Part shown: positions 1-9,867 of the stretch, in pieces
Numbering within the stretch: position 1 is the stretch's first letter
Layout: every line of letters starts with the position of its first letter
NCBI GenBank assembly: GCA_024401855.1
Contig: JAKSKH010000010.1
Location: forward strand, 1-64,000
DNA length: 64,000 bases
Direction of reading: 5' to 3'
Source of the DNA: Bacteroidales bacterium
Lineage (GTDB): Bacteria; Bacteroidota; Bacteroidia; Bacteroidales; UBA932
The notes under the pieces: model-generated
What the model was told of the DNA's origin: nothing
What the model saw: the letters and a program-made list of their open reading frames with translations, nothing else
The model's database searches: none
Position numbers and translations under genes: made by a program

Positions 1-701
1 TCAACAATGATTACGGTACCACATATCCCGCACTTCAGGAAAGGTATCGTAACGGTAAGGAGTACCGCGTGTTCTTCGGACCTTGGGAGACTTATCTCCT
101 CAAAGCTGAGGCTATCGTTCGCGGCTATATCAGCGGAAATGCTGAAACTGAATACAACGAAGGTATCAAGGCCAGCTTCGATTATCTCGGCATGTCATCT
201 CTTGCTGCTGATTACATCAACAGTGAGAACTACAACCGCGTAGGTACATCTGTCAAGTTCTCTCATACTGACGAGCCTATAGACTATGAAATTGACTACT
301 ATGACGCTGTAGCTAAAGCAGTCAAGAAAACCACCTATCATTATCCTGTTGCAAGCAAGACTCTCTATGGCAAGGCCCTCAACGACCAGCTGACCAAGAT
401 CATCACCCAGAAGTACATTGCCAACACTCCTTGGCTGCCTCTCGAGACCTGGTCTGACCACCGTCGTACCGGTCTTCCTTTCTGGGAGATTCCTGTCAGC
501 TCGACTGAGTACAACTTCCTTGACGGATGGACGAAGGATTCTTACAAGAACGGTCAGAAGGCCGGTTACTATCCCGGTCGTATGAACTATCCCGCCAAGT
601 TCAACAATGCAAGTCCTGAGCAGTATCAGCATGCACTCGAACTTATGGGCATGACCGATGGAGAGAAGACCTGTACTCCTCTCTGGTGGGCAAAGAAGTA
701 A
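1..701 (+). CDS. SusD/RagB-family outer-membrane glycan-binding lipoprotein, C-terminal part
   Basis: This is the C-terminal part of a SusD-like protein; the start lies outside the window and the reading frame is open from base 3. SusD proteins sit on the cell surface over a SusC TonB-dependent porin and bind glycans. The family-typical end is seen: a WLPLETWSDHRRTGLP segment followed by PGRMNYP and a short tail with QYQHALELMG, as in the SusD-like_2 branch. About 232 residues are visible, roughly the last 40 percent of a usual 500-600 residue protein. The adjoining SusC gene is presumably upstream of the window. A strong terminator follows the stop codon, so this is the last gene of its transcript. 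Family assignment is firm; the ligand is inferred from the downstream glycosidases only. Confidence 0.9.
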   Translation, partial: NNDYGTTYPALQERYRNGKEYRVFFGPWETYLLKAEAIVRGYISGNAETEYNEGIKASFDYLGMSSLAADYINSENYNRVGTSVKFSHTDEPIDYEIDYYDAVAKAVKKTTYHYPVASKTLYGKALNDQLTKIITQKYIANTPWLPLETWSDHRRTGLPFWEIPVSSTEYNFLDGWTKDSYKNGQKAGYYPGRMNYPAKFNNASPEQYQHALELMGMTDGEKTCTPLWWAKK

Positions 702-728
702 TAATCTTCTGATTATTCAATATTAATT

Positions 729-760
729 GAAGAGCCGGTTTTCCGGCTCTTCTTTTTTTT
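729..760 (+). terminator. Rho-independent terminator after susD-like gene
   Basis: A perfect 10-bp stem (729-738 with 743-752) closes a TTTT loop and is followed by eight T residues (753-760). It lies 28 bp after the SusD stop codon and separates that transcript from the next gene. Confidence 0.93.
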
Positions 761-772
761 ATATATTTTATT

Positions 773-780
773 TAAGTTTG
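773..780 (+). promoter_or_regulatory. Possible Bacteroidales -7 promoter element (TAAGTTTG)
   Basis: TAAGTTTG fits the Bacteroidales -7 consensus TAnnTTTG and lies 24 bp before the ATG of the next gene, just after a terminator, where a new promoter is expected. No TTTG is present at the -33 spacing (that place is taken by the terminator T-run), so the call is tentative. Confidence 0.4.
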
Positions 781-804
781 TAGGAATGTATTCTTATTCA
801 AGCT

Positions 805-1464
805 ATGAAACAGTCTGTTTTTACTTTTCTTCTGTTTCTTCTTTTGCCGATGTTCCTGTCTGCCCAGGAACCTATTTTCCTTTTCGGTGATTATCAGCCG
901 GCAACCTTCAGAATGAAGAGAAATATAACCACCAAGGCCCGCATCAATATTGATGCAAAATACCAGAAAATCTATTTCCTTCAAGGTAAAGATGTGATGG
1001 AACTGACCAATTGTGAGGATATAGACACGCTCTTTGTCGATTCCAGAAAATTCGTATGGAAGAATGACTGCCTCTGTGAATATGTCAAGGTACCTTACGG
1101 TGTGATATATGTCAATTGGAGAATCAGGGATTCGTTCGTGGGCAAGGTGGGAGCATTCGGAACTACCACCCAGCAGAAAGTTGAAGTCATGCAGGTTCCG
1201 GGAATAAATTCCGAGTATTCTTATGACAGCATAGGAAAATATGAAGACAGGACGGATGTCTGGACTGTAAAGAATGAAAACATATATTTTCTTGTGTATG
1301 AAGGTATCGAATATAAGGTTCATCATTATTCCGAACTTTACAGATATTTTCCGAGAAAGGCGGCGGATATAAAACGGTTTATCCGTGAGCATAATTATAC
1401 AATGAAGAGTGCTGAAGAGGCGAGGAAGATTTTTGATTTCATCTGTACCGGAGCCGATGAATAG
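805..1464 (+). CDS. Secreted protein of unknown function
   Basis: A 219-residue protein with a clear signal peptide (about residues 1-20, ending LSAQE), so it is periplasmic or surface exposed. I do not recognise the family. It is rich in Tyr, Lys and beta-type sequence and its last 40 residues look helical (a segment near RYFPRKAADIKRFIREHNYT). It is the first gene after a terminator, with a possible promoter 24 bp upstream, and its end overlaps the start of the next gene by 8 bp. That coupling suggests it works with the beta-propeller lipoprotein and the membrane protein that follow. No enzymatic motif is visible. Confidence 0.75.
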   Translation: MKQSVFTFLLFLLLPMFLSAQEPIFLFGDYQPATFRMKRNITTKARINIDAKYQKIYFLQGKDVMELTNCEDIDTLFVDSRKFVWKNDCLCEYVKVPYGVIYVNWRIRDSFVGKVGAFGTTTQQKVEVMQVPGINSEYSYDSIGKYEDRTDVWTVKNENIYFLVYEGIEYKVHHYSELYRYFPRKAADIKRFIREHNYTMKSAEEARKIFDFICTGADE

Positions 1465-2779
1465 TTTTGTCCGAATTTGCCTTTGCTTCCTTCTGCCGCT
1501 GGTTTCGTGCTCTCCGGCAAAGGTGTCCGATTCTCAGGAGTTCCCTCCCATAGAACCTGATTATACGGCGGTGACGGTTCCTGAAGGAATGGCTCCGTTG
1601 AAATTCAGAATGAGAGACGGACGCAAGTTCAAATGCAAGCATTACCGTAACGGAGATACCCTCTGGACAGTTGTGACTGCGTGGAACAATGCTTCAGATG
1701 CCGTACGCTATGCACCTTTCCCAATCGTGACTTCTCACGATGAAATAGATCCTTATATAGCATACCGGCTCATTGAGCCCGGCTACGAGAACTGGCATGA
1801 TATGGGAATCTACCAGCGTGAACTTGCTTCTTTCAAGGAAACGCCTGTAGTCACCAATCTTGTCAATAACAGAGGCTGTGTGAATTGTCATAATTTTTCC
1901 GGTTTCAGCCCCGACCGTTTCCTGTTTCACGCACGCGGTACGGGTGGCGGTACGGTTTTCGTTGACGGGAATGACGTCAAACTGGTCAATCTCACACAGG
2001 TTGGTGCACACAAGCAGGGCGTTTATCCGGCTTGGCATCCCGACGGCAGGTACGTCGCATTCGCCTCATGCAAGACTTATCAGCGCTTCTCCATAAAGAA
2101 CAGCCAGCCCATAGAGGTTTTTGACGAGACTTCCGATATCATAATGATGGATACCGCCACGGATTCCACTTATTGTATTTCCGGATTGTCCGAGGCTGAC
2201 AGGCTCGAAACCTTTCCTGCCTGGTCTCCCGACGGCAAAACTCTGTACTTCTGCTGTGCCGTCGGTGATACCGTTTCCTGTGAAGACAGGGCTGACATAC
2301 ATTACAGCCTCAAGTCAACTTCTTTTGCTGATGGAGAGTTTTCCGGTGAAGTCAGGACGGTATGGCAGGACGACAGCGCCTCCGTATCCTTCCCCCGTGT
2401 GAACGGAAACTGGCTCCTGTTTACAAAATCCGCCTACGGTACTTTCCCTATATGGCACAGGGAAGCTGATTTATGCATCCTCAATCTTGAGAATGGTGAT
2501 TTCCGTGTTGCGGACGAACTCAACAGTCCGGATACGGAAAGTTACCACAGCTGGTCTTCCAACGGAAAGTGGGTGGTATTCAGCAGCCGCAGGATAGATG
2601 GGAGATATACCAGACTTTATATTTCTCATTTTGATGGTGAGGGCCATTTCAGCAAACCTTTCCTTCTGCCTCAGAGAAAGCCCGAACATAACCAATTGAG
2701 GCTTCAGTCATATAATGTTCCGGAATTCATTTCCGGAAAAACAAGCGTCTGTCAGTCGAAGTTCAAGAAACTGTTTTAA
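1457..2779 (+). CDS. PD40/TolB-like beta-propeller lipoprotein with a CxxCH heme motif
   Basis: A 440-residue lipoprotein; the start at 1457 gives the signal MNSFVRICLCFLLPLVSC with a Cys for lipid attachment (an ATG 48 bp upstream would add a non-signal stretch). WD40-like/TolB-type repeats are seen, for example PAWHPDGRYVAFAS, PAWSPDGKTLYFCC and SWSSNGKWVVFSSRR. Before the propeller is CVNCH (Cys141, Cys144, His145), the attachment motif for c-type heme. Related Bacteroidota proteins with a propeller behind a CVNCH motif exist, as far as I recall, but their role is not known to me. It overlaps the unknown secreted gene by 8 bp and abuts the next membrane protein with no gap. Heme binding is inferred from the motif alone. 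Confidence 0.78.
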   Translation: MNSFVRICLCFLLPLVSCSPAKVSDSQEFPPIEPDYTAVTVPEGMAPLKFRMRDGRKFKCKHYRNGDTLWTVVTAWNNASDAVRYAPFPIVTSHDEIDPYIAYRLIEPGYENWHDMGIYQRELASFKETPVVTNLVNNRGCVNCHNFSGFSPDRFLFHARGTGGGTVFVDGNDVKLVNLTQVGAHKQGVYPAWHPDGRYVAFASCKTYQRFSIKNSQPIEVFDETSDIIMMDTATDSTYCISGLSEADRLETFPAWSPDGKTLYFCCAVGDTVSCEDRADIHYSLKSTSFADGEFSGEVRTVWQDDSASVSFPRVNGNWLLFTKSAYGTFPIWHREADLCILNLENGDFRVADELNSPDTESYHSWSSNGKWVVFSSRRIDGRYTRLYISHFDGEGHFSKPFLLPQRKPEHNQLRLQSYNVPEFISGKTSVCQSKFKKLF

Positions 2780-3937
2780 ATGAAGAAGTACATCATACCA
2801 ATTCTGCTGGCGGTCCTTGTTTTCTGCATTACCGTTTTCTTTCAGCGTTTCACCATTCTCAGGCAGGAAGGTCTCGGGCTGTTTCTGAACACGCCGGATT
2901 TCTACAGGGCTCTTTTCTTTGACGCTTTCCCTCTTTCCAATCTTATAGGAAGCTTTCTGGTTCAGTTCTACAGCAATTTCTATGTAGGCTCTGCAATAGT
3001 TGCCATCATTGTTGTATCTGAGTATCTGGTTGTAAGAGCAATCCTTGCGCGCCTTGGAATCAAAGCGGAATCATTGTGTATGCTATGTGCCTGCACAGCA
3101 TGGTTCTTCATAGCCAAGGCTGCAAATCCTTCAATGGGAGTGGCCATACTTCTGTGCTCTTCCGTTCCGCTCATCGCACTAGCCCTCATTTTGGGCAGGA
3201 AAATTTCCGCAAGACATGCCTTGCCCAAGGCGGTTGATATCGTCTGTTGCATCATTGTAGCAGCATCCGCTTCGTCTCTTGTCGCACTTCATCATGATAT
3301 CAGGGAAGGGGAGAAGTGGAGCCGTATCGAATTTGCAGCTGTTCAGGGCGAGTGGAAGTTCCTTCTTAAGAATGCCACCCCCAGAATGGCCCAGAAAGAT
3401 ATGAACATAGTTCCTTACGCACTTCTCGCCCTTAATGCCCAGGGACGTCTTGCGGATGAAATAGACCGCTATCCACTTATGGAAAACCTCGGCCTCGATT
3501 ACGGGGATGAGGTTTCCTACAGGCGAAGCCTTTTTGATGCAGTACTCTATTATAATCTCGGATGTTATAACGAGGCCATCCACAGAACTCACCAGTGCGG
3601 AGATTTCCTTCCACACTGCACCAGTTTCAGGACTCTCAGGATGCTTGTCAAGGAAAATTATGCCCTTGGTGATTCGCTGATGGTCGTGAAATACTGTGAT
3701 ATACTTGACAAGAGCCTTACACACAAGGAGTTCACTTCTTACTTCAGGCAGAATCCATGTCCGCAGCGCGTACCCGACTCCGCCCGCGTAAGTTCTGAGA
3801 GCCTGCTTATAGTGACAAATGATCCTATGGAGATAATGCTCCGTCTGGGTCGTGCAGGCATAAACTCCCCGATGATAATGGAGAGGTACTATGCATATTT
3901 CAAACTCAGGGAATACTACAGGACACATAAACAATAA
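2780..3937 (+). CDS. Inner-membrane protein with C-terminal soluble domain, unknown function
   Basis: A 385-residue protein starting directly after the previous stop. The first ~170 residues contain several hydrophobic segments (near residues 4-21, 52-72, 75-92, 98-110, 116-137 and 150-170). The rest is a soluble, helix-rich domain with motifs that look like tetratricopeptide-type helices (for example LLALNAQGRLADEID and AVLYYNLGCYNEAIH). It may be a short relative of the DUF6057 membrane family, but I cannot confirm that. The pairing with the heme-motif propeller gene upstream, without any spacing, suggests one functional unit. No catalytic motif is visible. Confidence 0.65.
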   Translation: MKKYIIPILLAVLVFCITVFFQRFTILRQEGLGLFLNTPDFYRALFFDAFPLSNLIGSFLVQFYSNFYVGSAIVAIIVVSEYLVVRAILARLGIKAESLCMLCACTAWFFIAKAANPSMGVAILLCSSVPLIALALILGRKISARHALPKAVDIVCCIIVAASASSLVALHHDIREGEKWSRIEFAAVQGEWKFLLKNATPRMAQKDMNIVPYALLALNAQGRLADEIDRYPLMENLGLDYGDEVSYRRSLFDAVLYYNLGCYNEAIHRTHQCGDFLPHCTSFRTLRMLVKENYALGDSLMVVKYCDILDKSLTHKEFTSYFRQNPCPQRVPDSARVSSESLLIVTNDPMEIMLRLGRAGINSPMIMERYYAYFKLREYYRTHKQ

Positions 3938-3945
3938 CCATTGAT

Positions 3946-5301
3946 ATGAAACAGCATTTTTTGACCTTGCTTGCTTTTGCAATGATTGCCGCTCCCGTTT
4001 TTTCCGCAGAACCTGTTGAGACGGAGGAGCAGAAAGCCGAGCGTATGGAATGGTTCTCCCAGGCCAAATTCGGAGTCTTCATCCATTGGGGGATATACTC
4101 CCGCGGAGATTGGTCTGAAAGCTGGGCGTTCCATAACAAATATGTCGGCATTGACGATTATTTTGCCCAGGAAAAGGATTTTACAGCATCAAATTACAAT
4201 CCTGAGGAATGGGTTTCCCTCATTAAGGAAAGCGGTGCCAGATATACTGTCATAACCACAAAGCACCATGACGGAGTGGCATTGTGGGACACGAAGGCCG
4301 GAGATGTAAGTACCGTCAAGAGCTGTGCGGCAAAGCGTGATGTTCTGACTCCCTTTGTGAATGAAGTCAGGAAGCAGGGTGGAATCAAGCTCGGCCTGTA
4401 CTATTCCCTCATTGACTGGCCCCGCGAGGATTATCCCAATATCTATCGTGAAGGTCCCGCAAAATATGACATTAACAAGGAACCGGAGAGGTGGCGGCAT
4501 TTCTGTGATTTCAATTTTGCCCAGATGAAGGAGCTCAATGATGCATATCATCCCGACCTGTATTGGTTTGACGGTGACTGGGAGTTCAGTTCCGAACAGT
4601 GGAGGGCCCCTCAGCTTCTCGAGATGGTCAGGAAGACCAATCCTGGCGTCATTGTAAATTCCCGCATTCAGGGAAACGGTGATTATGCCACTCCGGAACT
4701 TGGAGTTCCGGTTACCAGACCTGCAGACAAGTGGTGGGAGACCTGTATGACAATCAATGACTCCTGGGGCTTCAGAAAGAGAGACAGGGATTTCAAATCC
4801 GATATGACCCTTCTCCGGATGTTTGTGAACTGCATGTCCCTCGGGGGCAATCTTCTTCTTGACATAGGTCCCCGTGCGGACGGGACCATTCCCGAAGAGG
4901 AGGTTGCGGCCCTGAAGACAATAGGCCGTTGGATAGCCAAGCATGAGGAGGCCGTTTATCCTACAAGGGCCGGCATTCCTGACGGACATGTCCAGGGATA
5001 CACCACCTTGAACAAGGAAGGAAACATCCTGTACGTTTATCTTCCCTACACTCCCAATGAATCCATAGAAGTGAAAGGCCTGAAAACACATATAAAGAAG
5101 GTCCGGGTGGTTGGGACCGACAGGACTCTGGACTGGACTCTCTACAACGACATAGACTGGAGCGAGGTTCCCGGGGTTTATTATATCAATGTTCCTGAGG
5201 ATGTTCTGGATGAGCATATCACTGTGCTGGCACTTGAATTGGAAGGCCCGCTTTCCCTTTACAGGGGCTCAGGCCAGGTTATGAGTTTTAACAATTATTA
5301 G
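3946..5301 (+). CDS. GH29 alpha-L-fucosidase, secreted
   Basis: A 451-residue glycoside hydrolase family 29 enzyme that removes alpha-L-fucose from glycans by a retaining mechanism. A signal peptide ends near residue 20 (PVFSAE). Family landmarks follow in order: WFSQAKFGVFIHWGIYS near the start of the barrel, YTVITTKHHDGVALWDT, KLGLYYSLIDW, and LYWFDGDWEF, whose Asp209 is the expected nucleophile. A C-terminal beta domain is present. It stands 8 bp after the membrane protein and 3 bp before the CBM9 protein, inside a row of glycosidases that together fit N-glycan breakdown. Substrate linkage (core or antennary fucose) cannot be read from the sequence. Confidence 0.92.
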   Translation: MKQHFLTLLAFAMIAAPVFSAEPVETEEQKAERMEWFSQAKFGVFIHWGIYSRGDWSESWAFHNKYVGIDDYFAQEKDFTASNYNPEEWVSLIKESGARYTVITTKHHDGVALWDTKAGDVSTVKSCAAKRDVLTPFVNEVRKQGGIKLGLYYSLIDWPREDYPNIYREGPAKYDINKEPERWRHFCDFNFAQMKELNDAYHPDLYWFDGDWEFSSEQWRAPQLLEMVRKTNPGVIVNSRIQGNGDYATPELGVPVTRPADKWWETCMTINDSWGFRKRDRDFKSDMTLLRMFVNCMSLGGNLLLDIGPRADGTIPEEEVAALKTIGRWIAKHEEAVYPTRAGIPDGHVQGYTTLNKEGNILYVYLPYTPNESIEVKGLKTHIKKVRVVGTDRTLDWTLYNDIDWSEVPGVYYINVPEDVLDEHITVLALELEGPLSLYRGSGQVMSFNNY

Positions 5302-5304
5302 CAT

Positions 5305-7053
5305 ATGAAGAAGTTTTTATTTACCATTGCTGTCCTTCTGCCTTTCGTTGCGGCCGCCCAGACTCTTCCTAGAGTTTATGATGCGCAGCGTACCTCCGAA
5401 AAAATCAGAATTGACGGTAAATTGACTGAACAGTCCTGGAAGAATGCGGTTCCCAGTGCTTTTTTCGTGGATATCCGGGGGGCTGAATATCCCGCTCCCA
5501 CCAAGAATACGAGTGTAAAAATGGTGTGGGACGACGATTTCCTTTATATCGGAGCCACAATTCAGGAAGACAACATTACAGGCTCCATCACCAAGCATGA
5601 TGATATCATTTATCATGACAATGACTTTGAGGTCTTTCTTGACCCCTACGGAGACGGAAAGCTCTATTATGAGATAGAGAACAACGCGCTCGGCACTGTA
5701 ATGGACCTCATGATGGAGAAACCGTACAGCGAGGACGGCCAGTTCATCATGAATTGGGACTGCAAGGGACTGCAGCTGGCAGTATATAAAGATGGAACTC
5801 TGAATAATCCAAAGGATTCCGACCGAGCCTGGTACGTGGAGATGGCCGTTCCTTTCGATGCCCTTGAACGCGGGTTCATGGATCCCAGGCTTCACAAGGT
5901 ATGGAGGATGAATTTCTCACGCGTGGAGTGGCTGAAGAAGGGAGGACCGGAGGAAAACTGGGTATGGGCCCCTACCGGAAAGGTTGATATTCACGTTCCT
6001 GCAAAATGGGGTTATGTGCGCTTCTGTGATGGAGACTTCGTACCTCCCATGCCTCCTGCAAAAACAGTCAAGAACTGGTGCTGGGAGCGTCTTAAGGGCA
6101 ATTGGTCCGATGAGAAATATGCGGCCCATTTCAAGAAGGCCCATGAGAGCGGAATCAGCGGAATCCTGTTCGAAGGTTATGACGAGCGCATATTCCGTCT
6201 TTGCAAGGAAGCAGGTCTTGAAGCTCATTACTGGTTCTGGACAATGAACAGGAAAGACCTTCTCCAGAGACATCCCGAGTGGGGCGCCGTAAACCGCAAG
6301 GGTGAATCCACGTATGACAATCCGCCTTATGTTGATTACTACCGTTTCCTCTGTCCTACACGTCCTGAGGTGGCCGACACCATTGCCGCTGATTATCTGA
6401 AGCGTGCAAATCTCAAGTATGTCGATGGAATGCATCTTGACTATGTCCGTTATCCTGACGTTGTCCTTCCCGTCTCCCTTTGGGGGAATTATGGCATAGA
6501 CCAGAGCAAGGAACTTCCGGAATACGATTTCTGCTACTGTGACGAATGCCGTGAGGCCTTCAGGAAGCTCACAGGCCGCGATCCTCTTGAAGTTCAGTAT
6601 CCGAACGAGGATCAGTCCTGGATAAATTTCCGTCTTGATGCCATTACACGTGTTGTTACCAAGGTTTATGAAACTCTTGCCGCCGATGGTAAATTCCTTT
6701 CGGCCGCTGTCTTCCCCGGCCCCTCCATGGCAAAGAAGATGGTCCGTCAGGATTGGGGCAACTGGCCTCTGCCCGCCTTTTTCCCTATGACCTATCACGG
6801 GTTCTATAATGAGGGAGCCGAATGGCTTGGCCGCTCGGTAGCCGAGAGTGTGAAGGCGGTGAACGGAAAGGCTGCAATTTATCCCGGAATAATGTATCCC
6901 GACATCAAGGATGAAGAGGACTTCGGTAAGATTCTAGATGCCGCCTATGAGAACGGTGCAAGCGGAGTCTCATTCTTTGACGGACCGGACGATGCCGGCT
7001 TCGATATGCTGAAGAGATATCTCGAGTCGCATAATTATGCTCCGGTCAGGTAG
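5305..7053 (+). CDS. Secreted CBM9-like plus TIM-barrel (family-10-like) glycoside hydrolase candidate
   Basis: A 582-residue protein with signal peptide (to about residue 18, VAAAQ). Residues ~25-240 form a CBM9-like domain: DGKLTEQSWKNA, MVWDDDFLYIGATI and DNDFEVFLDPYGD are typical. Residues ~265-580 look like a TIM barrel of the uncharacterised family-10-like hydrolases, with WFWTMNRKDLL, GMHLDYVRYPD and MTYHGFYNEGAEW; Asp in HLDYVRYP and the Glu in FYNEG are candidate catalytic acids. Two Cys pairs (CYCDEC) may bind a metal. Genes on both sides are N-glycan-type glycosidases and the end overlaps the GH20 start by 17 bp. The fold is inferred; no substrate is known to me. Confidence 0.75.
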   Translation: MKKFLFTIAVLLPFVAAAQTLPRVYDAQRTSEKIRIDGKLTEQSWKNAVPSAFFVDIRGAEYPAPTKNTSVKMVWDDDFLYIGATIQEDNITGSITKHDDIIYHDNDFEVFLDPYGDGKLYYEIENNALGTVMDLMMEKPYSEDGQFIMNWDCKGLQLAVYKDGTLNNPKDSDRAWYVEMAVPFDALERGFMDPRLHKVWRMNFSRVEWLKKGGPEENWVWAPTGKVDIHVPAKWGYVRFCDGDFVPPMPPAKTVKNWCWERLKGNWSDEKYAAHFKKAHESGISGILFEGYDERIFRLCKEAGLEAHYWFWTMNRKDLLQRHPEWGAVNRKGESTYDNPPYVDYYRFLCPTRPEVADTIAADYLKRANLKYVDGMHLDYVRYPDVVLPVSLWGNYGIDQSKELPEYDFCYCDECREAFRKLTGRDPLEVQYPNEDQSWINFRLDAITRVVTKVYETLAADGKFLSAAVFPGPSMAKKMVRQDWGNWPLPAFFPMTYHGFYNEGAEWLGRSVAESVKAVNGKAAIYPGIMYPDIKDEEDFGKILDAAYENGASGVSFFDGPDDAGFDMLKRYLESHNYAPVR

Positions 7054-8884
7054 GTTCCGTTTTTTTGCATTTATCTTCATTCTTTCTCTTGTGTCCTGTG
7101 CACGGGAGAAAGAATTGATGCTTATACCGCGCCCTGTAAGTGTTGAATGGGGAAGAGGCTTCTGCAATGCCCGGTCTGCGGAAATTGTGGTGGAAGACTG
7201 CCCGCAACTCCCGGACGAGGCGTATTCCCTCTGTATCAAGCCCCACCGCATCGTTATCGGGGCGTCCGGCCAGGCCGGGGAGTTTTATGCCCGTGTGAGC
7301 CTTGAGCAGCTGGTCCGTCAGTTCGACGGACGTATCCCCTCGCTTATAATCAGGGATGAGCCGCGTTTCCCGTACAGGGGCGCTCATATAGATGTATCCC
7401 GTCATTTCTTCGACAAGGAGGTCATCAAGAAGCAATTGCGTATGTTCGCATCGCTCAAGATCAACCGCTTCCACTGGCATCTCACAGACGGAGTTGCATG
7501 GAGGCTTGAGGTTGATGCGTATCCGGAACTGACGGAAGGTGTTGACCATTACAGCAAGGATGATGTCCGTGAGGTTCTTGCGCTTGCGGACTCTCTGCAC
7601 ATCACTGTCATACCCGAAATAGAGATGTTCGGCCACAGCGAAGAAGTTCTTGCGGCATACCCCGAACTGAAGTGTCCTGTCGGATCCCGGCATTCCGGTG
7701 AATACTGCATAGGCTCTGAAAAGACCTTCGAATTTCTCGAAACTGTCCTTTCCGAAGTGGCGGAGCTTTTTCCTTCGGAATATATTCACATTGGCGGTGA
7801 TGAAGCAGATATGACTGTCTGGCAGGCTTGTCCCAGATGCCGTGAGCGTATGCGTTCAGAAGGCCTTTCGGAAGTCAGCCAGCTCCAGAGCTATGGAATC
7901 CAAAGAATTGAAAAGTATGTCAACAGCCTCGGACGCAAGATTATTGGATGGGACGAAATTCTCGAAGGCGGTCTTGCGGAAAATGCCGCAGTCATGTCCT
8001 GGAGAGGGGAGGAAGGAGGGAAGAAAGCCGCCTCAATGGGACACGGAGTAATAATGACTCCCGGAGAGTATTGCTATATTGATTCTTATCAGGACGCTCC
8101 TTACAAGGAACCCGTTGCCTTTGGCGGTTATCTGCCTCTGTCTAAAGTATACAGTTATGATCCGGCTCCGGATGATATGCCCGGCCGTGAATTTGTCATG
8201 GGTGTTCAGACCAACCTCTGGACTGAACAGGTTCCTGTACCGGAACATCTCGAATACATGCTTTATCCGCGTGTGTTCGCTCTTGCGGAGATAGCTTGGA
8301 GTCCTGCCGAAGGAAAGGATTATGAGCATTTCCACGCCAGGGCACTTGCCAGACTGCATCAGGCACGCAAAGACGGTTACAACTGTTTTGATCTCGAAAA
8401 TGAGGTTGGGGAACGTGCTGAGACCTCCGGCAAGCTTGAACACAAGGCTCTGGGATGTCCAGTCATATACGGAACACCATATACCGCACCGTACGTTGCC
8501 GACGGTGACGGCTCCCTTACGGACGGGGTGTTCGGCTCCTGGACCTTGAAGCGTGACTGGCAGGGCTTTCTCAATGTGGATATGGTAGCAACCGTAGATC
8601 TTGGACAAATGACAGACATCAGGGAGATAAAGGCAGATTTCACCCAGTGGCGTACGGCATGGGTGTGCATGCCTGTTGAAGTCTGTTTCGAAGCGTCTTC
8701 GGATGGAACAAGTTTTACACCGCTTGGAACTGAACTTAATGAATATGACCTTGAAGACCTAAGACCCGCATATCATATGTTTTCCTGGAATGGGGAGACC
8801 TCCGCACGCTATGTGAGGGTTACCGGACGAATAAACGAGCGTAAATGGGGCTGGCTCTTCATAGATGAAATCGTAATCAATTAA
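7037..8884 (+). CDS. GH20 beta-N-acetylhexosaminidase lipoprotein
   Basis: A 615-residue family 20 enzyme that removes terminal beta-GlcNAc or GalNAc using the substrate acetamido group. The lipoprotein signal ends LSLVSC. The N-terminal GH20 domain begins near [13 protein letters not shown]; the barrel has [23 protein letters not shown] and the catalytic pair Asp255-Glu256 in HIGGDEAD. Residues ~485-615 look like a discoidin/CBM32-type beta-sandwich ending in [11 protein letters not shown]. The start overlaps the previous gene by 17 bp; no later Met gives a signal peptide, so this start is favoured. Context (fucosidase, GH130, GH92) suggests action on complex N-glycan antennae or on the chitobiose core. 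Confidence 0.93.
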   Translation: MLRSGRFRFFAFIFILSLVSCAREKELMLIPRPVSVEWGRGFCNARSAEIVVEDCPQLPDEAYSLCIKPHRIVIGASGQAGEFYARVSLEQLVRQFDGRIPSLIIRDEPRFPYRGAHIDVSRHFFDKEVIKKQLRMFASLKINRFHWHLTDGVAWRLEVDAYPELTEGVDHYSKDDVREVLALADSLHITVIPEIEMFGHSEEVLAAYPELKCPVGSRHSGEYCIGSEKTFEFLETVLSEVAELFPSEYIHIGGDEADMTVWQACPRCRERMRSEGLSEVSQLQSYGIQRIEKYVNSLGRKIIGWDEILEGGLAENAAVMSWRGEEGGKKAASMGHGVIMTPGEYCYIDSYQDAPYKEPVAFGGYLPLSKVYSYDPAPDDMPGREFVMGVQTNLWTEQVPVPEHLEYMLYPRVFALAEIAWSPAEGKDYEHFHARALARLHQARKDGYNCFDLENEVGERAETSGKLEHKALGCPVIYGTPYTAPYVADGDGSLTDGVFGSWTLKRDWQGFLNVDMVATVDLGQMTDIREIKADFTQWRTAWVCMPVEVCFEASSDGTSFTPLGTELNEYDLEDLRPAYHMFSWNGETSARYVRVTGRINERKWGWLFIDEIVIN

Positions 8885-8895
8885 ATTTTAATATT

Positions 8896-9867
8896 ATGGC
8901 TAACAATATTCCTTGGGAGGAGCGCCCTGTTGGGTCGCATAAAGTCCTCTGGAGATATTCCGGGAATCCTGTCATTCCCCGAGATCTCCTTTCAAATTCA
9001 AACAGTATCTTCAATTCCGCGGTCGTTCCCTTCGGCAATGGTTTTGCCGGAGTTTTCCGCTGCGACGACACCAATATCAGGATGACCCTGCACGTTGGTT
9101 TCTCTGATGACGGAATTAACTGGAAGATAGAACCTGAAACAATTAAGTTCGATTGTGATATCCCTGAAGTGAAGGAGTGGGTGTATGGATACGACCCACG
9201 TGTATGCAAGATTGAAGACAAATATTACGTTACCTGGTGCAACGGCTATCACGGCCCTACAATCGGGATAGCCTGGACTACGGATTTTAAGGTATTCCAT
9301 CAGCTGGAGAATGCTTTTCTGCCTTATAACCGCAATGGCGTCCTGTTTCCGCGCAAGATAGCCGGCAAGTACGCCCTTCTGTCACGTCCGAGCGATACAG
9401 GTCATACTCCCTTCGGAGATATTTTCTACTCGGAATCTCCCGACCTCGAGTACTGGGGGCATCATCGTTTCGTGATGGGCCCTTCCGATTTTGAGAAGAG
9501 TGCCTGGCAATGCTGTAAGGTGGGCGCCGGTCCCGTTCCGATTGAAACCAAGGACGGATGGCTCATGCTGTATCACGGAGTGCACCGTACCTGTCAGGGC
9601 TACAACTATTCCTTCGGAGCCGCGCTTCTTGATCTCGAGCAGCCCTGGAAGGTGATAGCCAGGACAGGTCCGTACCTTCTTCATCCCGAAACACTGTACG
9701 AATGTACCGGAGACGTCCCCAACGTATGCTTCCCCTGCGCCTCGCTGTACGATCTGCAGACGGGCAGGATAGCCATTTACTACGGTTGTGCAGACACGGT
9801 TGTAGGACTCGCGTTCGGGTATCTGGATGAAATCGTCAGATTTACAAAAGAGAACTCAATCGTATGA
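8896..9867 (+). CDS. GH130 beta-mannoside phosphorylase/hydrolase
   Basis: A 323-residue five-bladed propeller enzyme of family GH130. Members phosphorolyse beta-1,4- or beta-1,2-linked mannosides; the Bacteroides thetaiotaomicron N-glycan locus has one acting on Man-beta-1,4-GlcNAc. Landmarks are [37 protein letters not shown] (the Asp in YDPR is the expected proton donor), [11 protein letters not shown] and LMLYHGVH. No signal peptide is present, consistent with a cytoplasmic phosphorylase acting on imported disaccharide. It ends in a 4-bp overlap with the GH92 gene. Together with GH20 and GH92 this supports N-glycan core use. Phosphorylase versus hydrolase activity is inferred. Confidence 0.9.
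   Translation: MANNIPWEERPVGSHKVLWRYSGNPVIPRDLLSNSNSIFNSAVVPFGNGFAGVFRCDDTNIRMTLHVGFSDDGINWKIEPETIKFDCDIPEVKEWVYGYDPRVCKIEDKYYVTWCNGYHGPTIGIAWTTDFKVFHQLENAFLPYNRNGVLFPRKIAGKYALLSRPSDTGHTPFGDIFYSESPDLEYWGHHRFVMGPSDFEKSAWQCCKVGAGPVPIETKDGWLMLYHGVHRTCQGYNYSFGAALLDLEQPWKVIARTGPYLLHPETLYECTGDVPNVCFPCASLYDLQTGRIAIYYGCADTVVGLAFGYLDEIVRFTKENSIV

Noticed and set aside
4189..5217. 342-codon open frame on the minus strand
   Set aside because: Lies fully inside the GH29 fucosidase on the other strand; no recognisable protein features. A shadow of a codon-biased gene.
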